Assembly: GCA_949283375.1 (NCBI GenBank)
Contig: CASDSM010000032.1
Location: 62,001 to 126,000 of the forward strand
Reading direction: 5' to 3'
DNA: 64,000 nucleotides
From: an uncultured Eubacteriales bacterium
GTDB taxonomy: Bacteria; Bacillota; Clostridia; Oscillospirales; Oscillospiraceae
The translations under genes and the position numbers were made by a program. Positions 56,501 to 63,634 of the stretch are shown piece by piece. How positions within the stretch are numbered: the first letter of the stretch is position 1; each line of letters begins with the position of its first letter. The notes under the pieces were generated by a model. It was given only the letters and a program-made list of their open reading frames with translations. It did no database searches and was not told where the DNA came from.

Positions 56501-56721
56501 ATTCGAACAAAATCTTTGATTTTGTTCGAAATATGCGGCCGACCCGCGCGCCCCTGCGGGGCACACTCTCGGCCTCCCTGTGTTTTTGGGCCGGTACATG
56601 CCCGTCCCAAAAACGAGATTACACTTTATTTTGTTGCTGCGCAACAAAACTCCTGCGGAGGGCTTCCTAAACTTTTTACCTTGCTTTTATCACGCCAAAC
56701 ATACTTTTTGACAGTCTAAAG
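56501..56721. repeat. Hairpin-rich insert between the two 43-base repeats
   Basis: 221 bases without a gene. It contains three further inverted repeats: GAACAAAAT/ATTTTGTTC (56506-56528), GTTTTTGGG/CCCAAAAAC (about 56582-56614) and TTTTGTTGC/GCAACAAAA (about 56630-56650). It ends with TTTTTGACAGTCT (56705-56717) just before copy 2. No open frame with a ribosome site is evident. Confidence 0.7.
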
Positions 56722-56764
56722 GCCCGGAGGGGTGCGGCGGTGATCCGTCTGCACCCCTCCGGGC
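56722..56764. terminator. 43-base hairpin repeat, copy 2, terminator
   Basis: Identical to copy 1, followed on the plus strand by TTATTTTGTCCTTTTT. It lies between converging AraC and LysR genes and could end transcription from the left. Confidence 0.8.
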
Positions 56765-56779
56765 TTATTTTGTCCTTTT

Positions 56780-57706
56780 TCAGACCTCCAGATAGAGGGC
56801 GGTGTCCGCCCGGCCGGAGTGGCCGTCCTTCCGGTAGGCGCGGATCTGCCCCTGCACCAGGGGAGATGGGCTCTTGGAGTAGTAAAGGCCAAAGGGCAAT
56901 GTTTGCTCCGAGCGGAGCCGCACCATCCGGAAGAGGGGATGGACCCCGCGGAGGTAATTGCCCACCAGAAGGAGCCGGCCCTTCTGAAACGCCTGATCGA
57001 AGGTGGAAAACTGGATGAAGTCCACCGGGCACAGCCGGGCCTCCGGGGCCTTCTCCCCGATCTCCGCGTTGATGCGCGCATAGTACAGGTTGACGGCGCT
57101 GCTCAGGGTGACAATCTCCTCGCCGTTTAAGCCGGCGGGGTCCGCCTCCTCCCGGGCGGCCAGCGGGTGATTCGTCGGGACGGCGAGCACGAAGGGAAAG
57201 CGGACCAGGCAGAAGGCGTTATACTTCTCATCCAGCTCCCGGTTGCCCAGAAAATAGGGGATGAAGTCGATTTCCCGGCCCAGCGCGCGAAAGGCGGCGG
57301 CAAAGCCGCTGCAGCTGCATTCGATGGGGACCACGGAGAGGGAGTATTTCCCGAAGAGCTCGGCGGAGTAGGGAAAGCGGCCATAGAGCTGCTCGTTGAA
57401 GGGGTTGAGGAGAGAGGTCCCCACCCGGACATTTTCCGACTGCTGCTTTTCCAGCGCCTTGGCCTGCTCGAGGGCGTTGTTCATCGTCTCGAGCATCTGA
57501 AGGGCCGCCTGATAGACGATCTCCCCGGCGGGGGTCAGGGCGACGCCCTTGCGGGAGCGGGAGAAGAGGGTCACCCCCATCTCCTCCTCCAGATTGCGCA
57601 TCTTCCGGGAGAGGGCGGTGGAGGAGAGAAAATACTCCCTGCACGCCTTCTCAAAGCTGCCGCACTCCGCCACGGTCAGAAACATTTTTAAGATGTTGGT
57701 CTGCAT
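56780..57706 (-). CDS. LysR family transcriptional regulator
   Basis: 308 residues. N-terminal winged helix-turn-helix (about 1-62: LTVAECGSFEKACREYF, STALSRKMRNLEEEMG, LFSRSRKGVALTPAG), linker helix, and a two-lobed periplasmic-binding-like effector domain (about 90-300). Divergent from the NTF2/SnoaL-like genes, with four copies of a CCTGCGKTTTT box in the shared region, so it very probably controls them. Effector is unknown. Confidence 0.93.
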   Translation of the reverse strand: MQTNILKMFLTVAECGSFEKACREYFLSSTALSRKMRNLEEEMGVTLFSRSRKGVALTPAGEIVYQAALQMLETMNNALEQAKALEKQQSENVRVGTSLLNPFNEQLYGRFPYSAELFGKYSLSVVPIECSCSGFAAAFRALGREIDFIPYFLGNRELDEKYNAFCLVRFPFVLAVPTNHPLAAREEADPAGLNGEEIVTLSSAVNLYYARINAEIGEKAPEARLCPVDFIQFSTFDQAFQKGRLLLVGNYLRGVHPLFRMVRLRSEQTLPFGLYYSKSPSPLVQGQIRAYRKDGHSGRADTALYLEV

Positions 57707-57766
57707 CCCGCTCCCCCCTTTTGTCTCATGATACCGGCGCGGGCGGCGTTTGTAAAGGCTCGCTTT

Positions 57767-57861
57767 CCTGCGTTTTTGTCGGGACCGTCCTGCGGTTTTG
57801 ACAAGTACCCTTTCCTTTGGATTCTGCTACAATTTTGTCAGGACAGACCTGCGTTTTTGGC
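57767..57861. promoter_or_regulatory. Array of CCTGCGKTTTT boxes, LysR-type operator, and promoter of the first NTF2-like gene
   Basis: Three copies of CCTGCG[G/T]TTTTxxC at 57767-57780, 57789-57802 and 57848-57861. The third lies in a perfect palindrome GACCTGC-GTTTTTG-GCAGGTC (57846-57866), the shape of a LysR-type box. A TACAAT -10 (57828-57833) starts 39 bases after the start of the second box, with no good -35. Confidence 0.7.
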
Positions 57862-57904
57862 AGGTCACATCTCAGACGCAGAGAGAGGGAAAGGATGAAG
57901 CCTT

Positions 57905-58459
57905 ATGAGCGAAAAAGCCCCTATGACCCTGGCTGAGCGGATCGAGCACCACCGCCGGATGGCGGAGAGCTATCACGCCGCCTACCTGAATCAGACGGTG
58001 CAGGAGGGTGAGACCTATACCGAGTGGACCTTCGCCCCCCACGCCGAGTACTGGTCCCCCTACTTCGGGGACAACCTGATCGACCTGGACAACTGGCCGA
58101 TGAGCGTGCGCAAGGCGGCCACGATGGAGGCCGCCACCTACACCATCACCCTGCCCGACTGGGGTCCGCTGGACTTCCACTGCTGGCCCTCGGACAACGG
58201 CTTTGTCATGCAGAGCCACTTCGGCGGCCACGACCAGGCGGGCAAGCTCTGGGACTTCTACGCCTACGGCTTTGTGCGCACGAACGGGCAGGGGCAGATC
58301 ACCCGCTGGGAGACCCACGTCAGCCCGGAGTACAACGAGTTCCTCGACGTGGTCATCGGCGTGCACGGCCCCTTCAAGGAGGGTCCGGAGCCCTACATGG
58401 CCGCGGTCGCCAAAAAGATGCAGGAGGCGGGCATCCCCCTGAAGATGCCGGAGGGCTGA
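57905..58459 (+). CDS. NTF2/SnoaL-like protein
   Basis: 184 residues; the cone-shaped NTF2 fold is suggested by an N-terminal helix pair followed by strands with many aromatics (EYWSPYFGDN, WGPLDFHCWPSDNGFVM, LWDFYAYGFVRTNGQGQITRW). No signal peptide or membrane helix. SnoaL-like proteins act as isomerases, cyclases or small-molecule binders. His and Asp residues around TYTITLPDWG and GGHD could form an active site but I cannot identify it. First gene after the LysR-controlled promoter. AAAGGATG precedes the ATG. Confidence 0.7.
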   Translation: MSEKAPMTLAERIEHHRRMAESYHAAYLNQTVQEGETYTEWTFAPHAEYWSPYFGDNLIDLDNWPMSVRKAATMEAATYTITLPDWGPLDFHCWPSDNGFVMQSHFGGHDQAGKLWDFYAYGFVRTNGQGQITRWETHVSPEYNEFLDVVIGVHGPFKEGPEPYMAAVAKKMQEAGIPLKMPEG

Positions 58460-58488
58460 GGCTGTCCCAACCATTTTGTGGGGAGAGA

Positions 58489-58533
58489 CCTGCGGTTTTC
58501 CCAACTACCCCTTTTTCGCCATCGTGCTACACT
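58489..58533 (+). promoter_or_regulatory. Second CCTGCGGTTTT promoter
   Basis: CCTGCGGTTTTCCC (58489-58502) is followed by CTACCC and a TACACT -10 (58528-58533). Box-to--10 spacing is 39 bases, exactly as in the promoter before the first NTF2-like gene, and ACTACCC aligns with AGTACCC there. Confidence 0.7.
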
Positions 58534-58588
58534 GATATCAGACCAGAACAAGGGCCGCACGGCCCTTTTCAGCAAGGAGGAACCCCCT

Positions 58589-59023
58589 ATGTCTGTCACT
58601 GAGATCAAGAACCCCACTCCGATCGAGAAGGACATCGAGAAGAAGATCATGGACCGGCTGTTCAACGGCTTCAACAACTGGAACGGCGGCTATGACGGCT
58701 GGCTGGAGTGGTGCAACACCCTCTATGAGCCGGACGCCTACTACAACGTCTACGGCAAGCGGCTCACCCTCCAGCAGTACAAGGACATGATGGGCCAGCT
58801 CTTCCAGCACTTCACGATGGAGCTGGGCCAGTTTGAGAACATGATTATCCGGGACAACTGGTGCGCCATCCGCTACACGGTGAAGATCATCAACCTCCAC
58901 ACCGGGGAGGAGATCCTGCAGAACACGATGGAGTTCGTCCAGTTCAAGGAGAACCCCGACCCCATCGGCGTGCGCGTGGTGGAGGGCTGGGCCCTCTCGG
59001 ACAGCCCGCTGTCGGCGAAGTGA
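58589..59023 (+). CDS. NTF2/SnoaL-like protein, second
   Basis: 144 residues from ATG 58589 (AAGGAGG upstream; the open frame to the left covers the promoter). A helix (IEKDIEKKIMDRLFNGFNNW), then the typical SnoaL pattern WLEWCNTLYEPDAYYNVYG, a helix MMGQLFQHF and strands with NWCAIRYTVKIIN. This is a clear SnoaL-like domain, as in ketosteroid isomerase and polyketide cyclases. Likely partner of the protein before it, under its own copy of the LysR-type promoter. Substrate unknown. Confidence 0.78.
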   Translation: MSVTEIKNPTPIEKDIEKKIMDRLFNGFNNWNGGYDGWLEWCNTLYEPDAYYNVYGKRLTLQQYKDMMGQLFQHFTMELGQFENMIIRDNWCAIRYTVKIINLHTGEEILQNTMEFVQFKENPDPIGVRVVEGWALSDSPLSAK

Positions 59024-59057
59024 GGGCACACCGGGCAGCAGAGCAAAGGAGCGCCTC

Positions 59058-59483
59058 ATGAAGCAGTTTATCCCACCCAAAATAGAAGTGATGCTGTTTC
59101 GTCCCGACGAGTACATCTCCGCCTGCGATGGCTCCGTCACCGCCACCGTCACCTGCATCCACGGCGGCTCAGTGAGCCTCAGCGGCGGCTATGACAACGG
59201 CAACGGGCTGTTTACCTTCCCCAGCGGTCATCAGCTCTATACCGACGTCTACCGCAACGGCGCGCTGGATGAGAGCGTGGATGGCATCCTGGTGGGGAGC
59301 ATCTCCGAGGGACACCACTATGACGCCTCCCAGTTTCCCCGGCATGACGGCGAATATTCCGGCGGCGACCAGGTGGCCCTGACGGAGCAGTGCGGCCATA
59401 CCGCCGTCGGCGCGGACGGCGGCCAGCAGCAGACCCCGCAGCATCACCACCTCAGTTTCGTGACCGTCCACAACCACTCTTGA
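59058..59483 (+). CDS. Small uncharacterised His-rich protein
   Basis: 141 residues, AAAGGAG before the ATG, 34 bases after the second NTF2-like gene. Starts KQFIPPKIEVMLFRPDEYIS, a form often seen in short Firmicute proteins of unknown role, with Cys23 and Cys33, a Gly/Ser-rich middle, and a C-terminal HHH and HNHS end that could bind metal. No signal peptide. I do not recognise a family. Codon use is as in neighbours and the gene is in phase with the operon. Confidence 0.6.
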   Translation: MKQFIPPKIEVMLFRPDEYISACDGSVTATVTCIHGGSVSLSGGYDNGNGLFTFPSGHQLYTDVYRNGALDESVDGILVGSISEGHHYDASQFPRHDGEYSGGDQVALTEQCGHTAVGADGGQQQTPQHHHLSFVTVHNHS

Positions 59484-59512
59484 CGTCTCCTCCATGTCGT
59501 TTCCTCTTGTCG

Positions 59513-59538
59513 AAGGGGCCGGAATGTTCCGGCTCCTT
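59513..59538. terminator. Hairpin after the small His-rich gene
   Basis: Inverted repeat AAGGGGCCGGAA (59513-59524) and TTCCGGCTCCTT (59527-59538) with one G-T pair. A short GTTTTG follows later on the plus strand. Bases 59539-59645 hold no gene. Confidence 0.5.
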
Positions 59539-59645
59539 TGGCGTTTTGGGCAGCCAGAGGGCAGACAGACCCGCCGCAGAACAGAAAATCCTGCGGCGGG
59601 TCCGTTGATCGCTTGTTGTTCCCTCGCCCATCCTGCCCGGTGCAC

Positions 59646-60407
59646 TCAGCGGAGGACCTCCACGCAGACGGGGTAATGGTCGGAGAGATAGACGCCGTCC
59701 TCCTCGTCCGTCCAGCAGACGGCCTGCCCGGCCCGGAGGGGGTCGGTGAGCAGGATGTAGTCGATCTTCCCCGGCTGCTCGCCGGGGCGATGGTAGTTGT
59801 GGAAGGTGACCGGCAGCGCCCCGGTGACGTCCCGCAACCCGAGGGCAGGAAACTCCGTGAGCACCGCCAGCTCCGCCGCCCCGGGCCAGGCGTTGAAGTC
59901 CCCCAGGAGGGCGGCGGGGAGGGGATGGCGCGCCCGGTCCGTCTCCATCCGGCGGAGGATCTGGCGCAGGCCGAGGGCGCGCGCCCCGGCGCTGAGGTGG
60001 TCGAGGTGGGTGTTGTACACCCGCAGCGCGCCGAGGCCGCGGCAGAGGACCGCCGCCACCGTGCAGATGCGCGGGCAGTCGCTCTGGCCGTCATAGCGGG
60101 AGCCGGGGCGGTCCGGCTCCGGGGAGAGCCAGAAGGTCTCCAGCCCGAGCAGCTCCGCCGTCTCATCGCGCACGGCGATGGTCATCGCCTCGCCGTCGCA
60201 GTCCGCCCCGCGCGGACAGCCCACCACGGTATAGCCCTCCAGATGCCCGCGCAGCCAGCGCTGCACATGGGGCAGCACCTCCTGGAAGCCGATGATGTCC
60301 GGCTGTTCGCGGGCGATGCGCCGGAGGATGAGCGGCTTGCGGCAGTCGAAGTTGTTCTCCCCGTCCTGTCCGTAGTCGCAGCGGATATTGAAGGTGACCA
60401 GCTTCAC
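59646..60407 (-). CDS. Endonuclease/exonuclease/phosphatase (EEP) family protein
   Basis: 253 residues from GTG 60407, with AAGGGGG upstream. EEP metal and catalytic motifs: TFNIRCD at the start, IIGFQEVLP, LLGDFNAWPG and YLSDHYPVCVEV at the end. The family includes DNases, sphingomyelinases and inositol phosphatases; this short cytoplasmic form without a signal peptide is usually annotated only by family. It follows the ECF S-component gene by 46 bases on the same strand. Confidence 0.9.
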   Translation of the reverse strand: MKLVTFNIRCDYGQDGENNFDCRKPLILRRIAREQPDIIGFQEVLPHVQRWLRGHLEGYTVVGCPRGADCDGEAMTIAVRDETAELLGLETFWLSPEPDRPGSRYDGQSDCPRICTVAAVLCRGLGALRVYNTHLDHLSAGARALGLRQILRRMETDRARHPLPAALLGDFNAWPGAAELAVLTEFPALGLRDVTGALPVTFHNYHRPGEQPGKIDYILLTDPLRAGQAVCWTDEEDGVYLSDHYPVCVEVLR

Positions 60408-60453
60408 GCGCCGTTCCCCCTTTTCAGCATGTCACGCCCGTGATTGGCACAAC

Positions 60454-61065
60454 TCAGTCCCGCTTGAGCATATGGGCCACGCCCTTGGCCACCGCGCTGG
60501 AGACCACGCCGGAGGCCACCGCCTCGATCAGCCCCTGCACGCCAACGGCGAGGACCACGAAGGCGAGCGGATTGGCCGCGCCCAGCGTCTGGACCAGATT
60601 CTGCACATATTCCGTCTGATAGAAGAACAGGACGATGTAGCCCATGAAGAAGAGCGTATTGAGCAGCGGCGCGGAGAGCGCGCCCAGCAGATAACAGATC
60701 ACCTGGCTGCGGTCCACCTTGGAGACCAGGCGGAAGACCCACCCGGCGGCGACACCCATGAGCACCCGCATGCCCACGCAGAGGACGATGGTGCTCAGCG
60801 GGTCATACTGGAAGAAGACGCCGGTCATCATGGATGCGCCGGTGATGGCATCATACAGGCTGCAAAAGCCGAAGACCGCGCCGAGCACGCCGCCCGCCGC
60901 CGGTCCGAGCAGCATCGCGCCGATGGCGATGGGGACGGTGAGAAAGCTCATCACCAGCGGGCCGACCGGCACGCTGCCCAGTCCGAGCAGGCGCATCACC
61001 AGCTCAATGGCAACCAGAAAGGCCAGTTGTGTCATGTAGCGGACGTTTACCTGATTCTGTTTCAT
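60454..61065 (-). CDS. ECF transporter S component
   Basis: 203 residues with about six membrane helices. The start QNQVNVRYMTQLAFLVAIEL and LTVPIAIGAMLLGPAAGGVLG, then GAVFGFCS, fit the vitamin-binding S component of energy-coupling-factor transporters. It must use energising subunits (EcfA/A'/T) encoded elsewhere. The ligand is not evident; pantothenate, folate or another vitamin is possible. AGGAGG precedes the ATG. Preceded by a leader of about 135 bases. Confidence 0.85.
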   Translation of the reverse strand: MKQNQVNVRYMTQLAFLVAIELVMRLLGLGSVPVGPLVMSFLTVPIAIGAMLLGPAAGGVLGAVFGFCSLYDAITGASMMTGVFFQYDPLSTIVLCVGMRVLMGVAAGWVFRLVSKVDRSQVICYLLGALSAPLLNTLFFMGYIVLFFYQTEYVQNLVQTLGAANPLAFVVLAVGVQGLIEAVASGVVSSAVAKGVAHMLKRD

Positions 61066-61211
61066 GGAAAAGACCTCCTGCTGCTGTTTCGCCCCTGCGA
61101 ATACAGCGCGTTTGAATTTGCCGGTCGGTGCGGGAAATCACTTCCGTCCCTCTGCAGCCCGGCTCTGCCGGTGCCGCGTGGGCAATCCGCCCCGCCGACA
61201 GGTGTATTATA
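61066..61211 (-). promoter_or_regulatory. Promoter and long structured leader of the ECF S-component gene
   Basis: On the minus strand TATAAT (61211-61206) is followed by about 135 bases before the ATG. The leader is GC-rich with several short inverted repeats. It could hold a ligand-sensing RNA; it does not match TPP, cobalamin, THF or FMN riboswitch cores that I know. Confidence 0.4.
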
Positions 61212-61304
61212 CCCGTCTTTTCCCCGGAACGCAAGCGCGGCCGCCGTCTTTATGGCCGGGCGGGGCGACGCGCCGCCCTCCTATACAGACACGCCAAAAT
61301 GCAA

Positions 61305-61334
61305 TTGCGCTTCCCTTTTCTTTTGGTGTATAAT
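61305..61334 (+). promoter_or_regulatory. Promoter of the LytTR response regulator
   Basis: TTGCGC (61305-61310), 18-base spacer, TATAAT (61329-61334), 35 bases before the chosen ATG at 61369. Confidence 0.65.
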
Positions 61335-61368
61335 GACTTATCCCGCCTGCGGCGGTGAGATGCGTTTT

Positions 61369-62091
61369 ATGACAGGGACGGTGAGAACAGTGCGCGTGGC
61401 GGTGATCGACGACGAGCGGAGCGAACGGGAGACGGTGGCGGAGTATCTGACGCGCTATGCGCAGGAGAGCGGCATGGCGCTGGAGGTCTGCCCCTACCCC
61501 TCCGGAGATGCGCTGCTGGAGGACTACCGCCCAGGCATGGACATCCTGATCTTCGACATCGACATGCCCGGCATCAGCGGGATGGACGCCGCCCGGCAGG
61601 TCCGGGCGCAGGACCCCTTTGCCGTCATTCTCTTTCTCACGAATATGGCCCAGTACGCCATCTGCGGCTATGAGGTGGAGGCGGTGGACTACATCCTCAA
61701 GCCGGTGAGCTACTACGACTTCGCCCTGAAATTCCGCCGGGCGGTCCAGCGGGCCACCCGGCGGCGGAGCCGGGAGCTCCTGCTGGATACGGTGGAGGGC
61801 AAGGTCCCCATCCAGACGGAGGACATCGCCTATGTGGAGACGATGGGCCACTACCTGACCTACCACACCGTCTCCGGCCGGGACCTGCGGGTGCGGGGGA
61901 ACCTGCGGGAGCATGAGCAGCTCCTGCGGCCCTACGGCTTCTGTCAGGTCCACAAGTCCTTTCTGGTGAATCTCAGCCATGTGGAGGAGCTGCGGGCGAA
62001 CACAGTGACGGTGGCCGGGATGTCCATCGTGGTCGGCCGCGCCTACAAGAGCCGGCTGACGGAGGAATACCTCCGCTTTCTGCGCGCATAA
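61369..62091 (+). CDS. LytTR family response regulator
   Basis: 240 residues from ATG 61369, chosen because the promoter lies just upstream and GGTGAG is 9 bases before it; the open frame to the left runs through a promoter. Receiver domain (about 8-125) with Asp14/Asp15, phospho-acceptor Asp63 (LIFDIDMPGIS) and Lys of YILKPVSYYDF; LytTR DNA-binding domain (about 140-238: IAYVETMGHYLTYHT, FCQVHKSFLVNL). AgrA/VirR-like. Followed by the matching kinase at 12 bases. Confidence 0.94.
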   Translation: MTGTVRTVRVAVIDDERSERETVAEYLTRYAQESGMALEVCPYPSGDALLEDYRPGMDILIFDIDMPGISGMDAARQVRAQDPFAVILFLTNMAQYAICGYEVEAVDYILKPVSYYDFALKFRRAVQRATRRRSRELLLDTVEGKVPIQTEDIAYVETMGHYLTYHTVSGRDLRVRGNLREHEQLLRPYGFCQVHKSFLVNLSHVEELRANTVTVAGMSIVVGRAYKSRLTEEYLRFLRA

Positions 62092-62103
62092 AGGGGGAGA
62101 AAC

Positions 62104-63471
62104 GTGCAATCTCTGTTCCTGCTCGGGGTCGACCAGCTCCGCGTGGCCCTCGGCCTGCTGGTTGCCCTCCACCTCTTCTGCCATCACGCCGTCCCCCAGC
62201 GGGACGCCTTCTGGCTGCGGGCGGGTGCGGGGCTGCTGGGGAGCGTGGCGGCGGGCCTGGCCTATCTCCCCATCCGGCTGAGCCTCTCTCAGTTCACCTA
62301 CTGGGTCAATATTCTGCTCTCCGCCGGGTACTGGCTGGCCCTCCCGGTGGCGGTGGGGGCCTGCGTGTACTTCTGTTATGAGATCACCCTCTCCAATCTC
62401 CTCTTCCGCCTCCTGCTCGCCCGCGTCTGCGAGAGCGTGGTGACGACGGTGCTGCGCTACCTCATCGTCATGACCTGGCTGCCCACCCTCCCGGAGGAGC
62501 ACACTCTGCTCTATGTCATCCTCCTGCTGGCCCTCTACGCCGGGATGTACGCCATCTGGTACCATCTGCTGGCCCGGCCCCTCCAGCGCGGCGGCGCGCG
62601 GCCGGAGGACAGCGCCCGCACTGTCTGGGCCTACGCACTGGCCCAGCTCTCCTTCCAGCTCATGATGTTCTCGGTAGACCTGATCTTTGAGTGGTTCACC
62701 GGGACGATGAACGACAGCGCCGCCTTCCTGTGGCAGATCAGCCTGATCCGCTATTTCTGCATCGGGGCGCGCTCGCTCGCCTGCGTCCTCTTTCTCATCA
62801 ACCAGTATTATATCTGCCAGACCTACTTTCTCGCCCACGAGCGGGACCTGATCGGGCAGGTACTGCGCCAGAAGAGCGAGCAGTACGCCTTTGCCCGGGA
62901 GAACGCGGAATTCATCCGCCAGAAGTGCCACGACCTGAAGCGCCAGCTCCGGGCGCTGGAATTTGCCGGCGAGGGGGAGCGGCGGGCCGTCCTGGAGGAG
63001 ACCCGCCGGGCCGCCGACTTCTATGACGCCATTATCGAGACGGGCAACAGCGCGCTGGATACCCTCCTCACCGAGCACGCCATTCAGTGCGCCCGCCGGG
63101 GCATCCGCCTTTCCTGCGTGGTGGACGCCCGCGGTCCCTACGCCATCAGCGGCGTGGACCTCTACACCATGCTCAGCAATGCTCTGGACAACGCCCTGGA
63201 GGGGGTGGAGCGCCTGGAGGACCCGGAAAAGCGGACCATCCGGTTTGTAATGCAAAAGCGGGGCAAAATGCTCTGCGTCACGGTGGAGAACTACTATGAG
63301 GGGACCATCACCCTGCGGGAGGGGCTCCCCGTGACCAGCAAGGGGGACAAGCGGGAGCACGGCATCGGCGTGCGCAGCATCCGCACCCTCGCCCAGCGGT
63401 ACGGAGGGGAGATCTCCATCCAGACGGAGGACCAGATCTTCTCCCTCCAGATCCTCCTCCCCGCCGCCTGA
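62104..63471 (+). CDS. GHKL-type membrane sensor kinase
   Basis: 455 residues from a GTG (AAGGGGGAG upstream). Six or seven N-terminal membrane helices (about 5-230), a dimerisation helix with QKCHDLKRQLRAL (likely phospho-acceptor His), then a GHKL ATPase with MLSNALDNALEGVER (N-box) and KREHGIGVRSIRTLAQRYGG (G-box). This is the AgrC/VirS plan, which often senses peptides. Partner of the LytTR regulator, in one operon. Confidence 0.93.
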   Translation: MQSLFLLGVDQLRVALGLLVALHLFCHHAVPQRDAFWLRAGAGLLGSVAAGLAYLPIRLSLSQFTYWVNILLSAGYWLALPVAVGACVYFCYEITLSNLLFRLLLARVCESVVTTVLRYLIVMTWLPTLPEEHTLLYVILLLALYAGMYAIWYHLLARPLQRGGARPEDSARTVWAYALAQLSFQLMMFSVDLIFEWFTGTMNDSAAFLWQISLIRYFCIGARSLACVLFLINQYYICQTYFLAHERDLIGQVLRQKSEQYAFARENAEFIRQKCHDLKRQLRALEFAGEGERRAVLEETRRAADFYDAIIETGNSALDTLLTEHAIQCARRGIRLSCVVDARGPYAISGVDLYTMLSNALDNALEGVERLEDPEKRTIRFVMQKRGKMLCVTVENYYEGTITLREGLPVTSKGDKREHGIGVRSIRTLAQRYGGEISIQTEDQIFSLQILLPAA

Positions 63472-63508
63472 CCGGCCTCTGCCTGTTGTTTGTGCCAGAT
63501 ATCCGTCG

Positions 63509-63546
63509 TTCATGCCGCGCATCTTGCGCGGCATGAACTTTTTTGT
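63509..63546 (+). terminator. Terminator of the LytTR/GHKL operon
   Basis: Perfect 12-bp stem (63509-63520 and 63526-63537), 5-base loop, then CTTTTTTG. Confidence 0.88.
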
Positions 63547-63634
63547 ACATTACAGACAGGAACACCCGCCCCCGTCCGGAAAAACTCCGGCACCTTGCCG
63601 GAAACGGAGGTGGAAAAAGAGAAAGGGGTATGTC

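Noticed and set aside
61107-61160. FMN-riboswitch-like words (TTTCCC and GACCGGC) in the ECF S-component leader
   Set aside because: The other conserved arms of the FMN element, including the second GCCGAC block and closing helix, are absent.
60388-61368. Long in-frame extension upstream of the LytTR regulator
   Set aside because: It would overlap the ECF S-component gene on the other strand and the regulator's own promoter. The receiver domain begins only after 61369.
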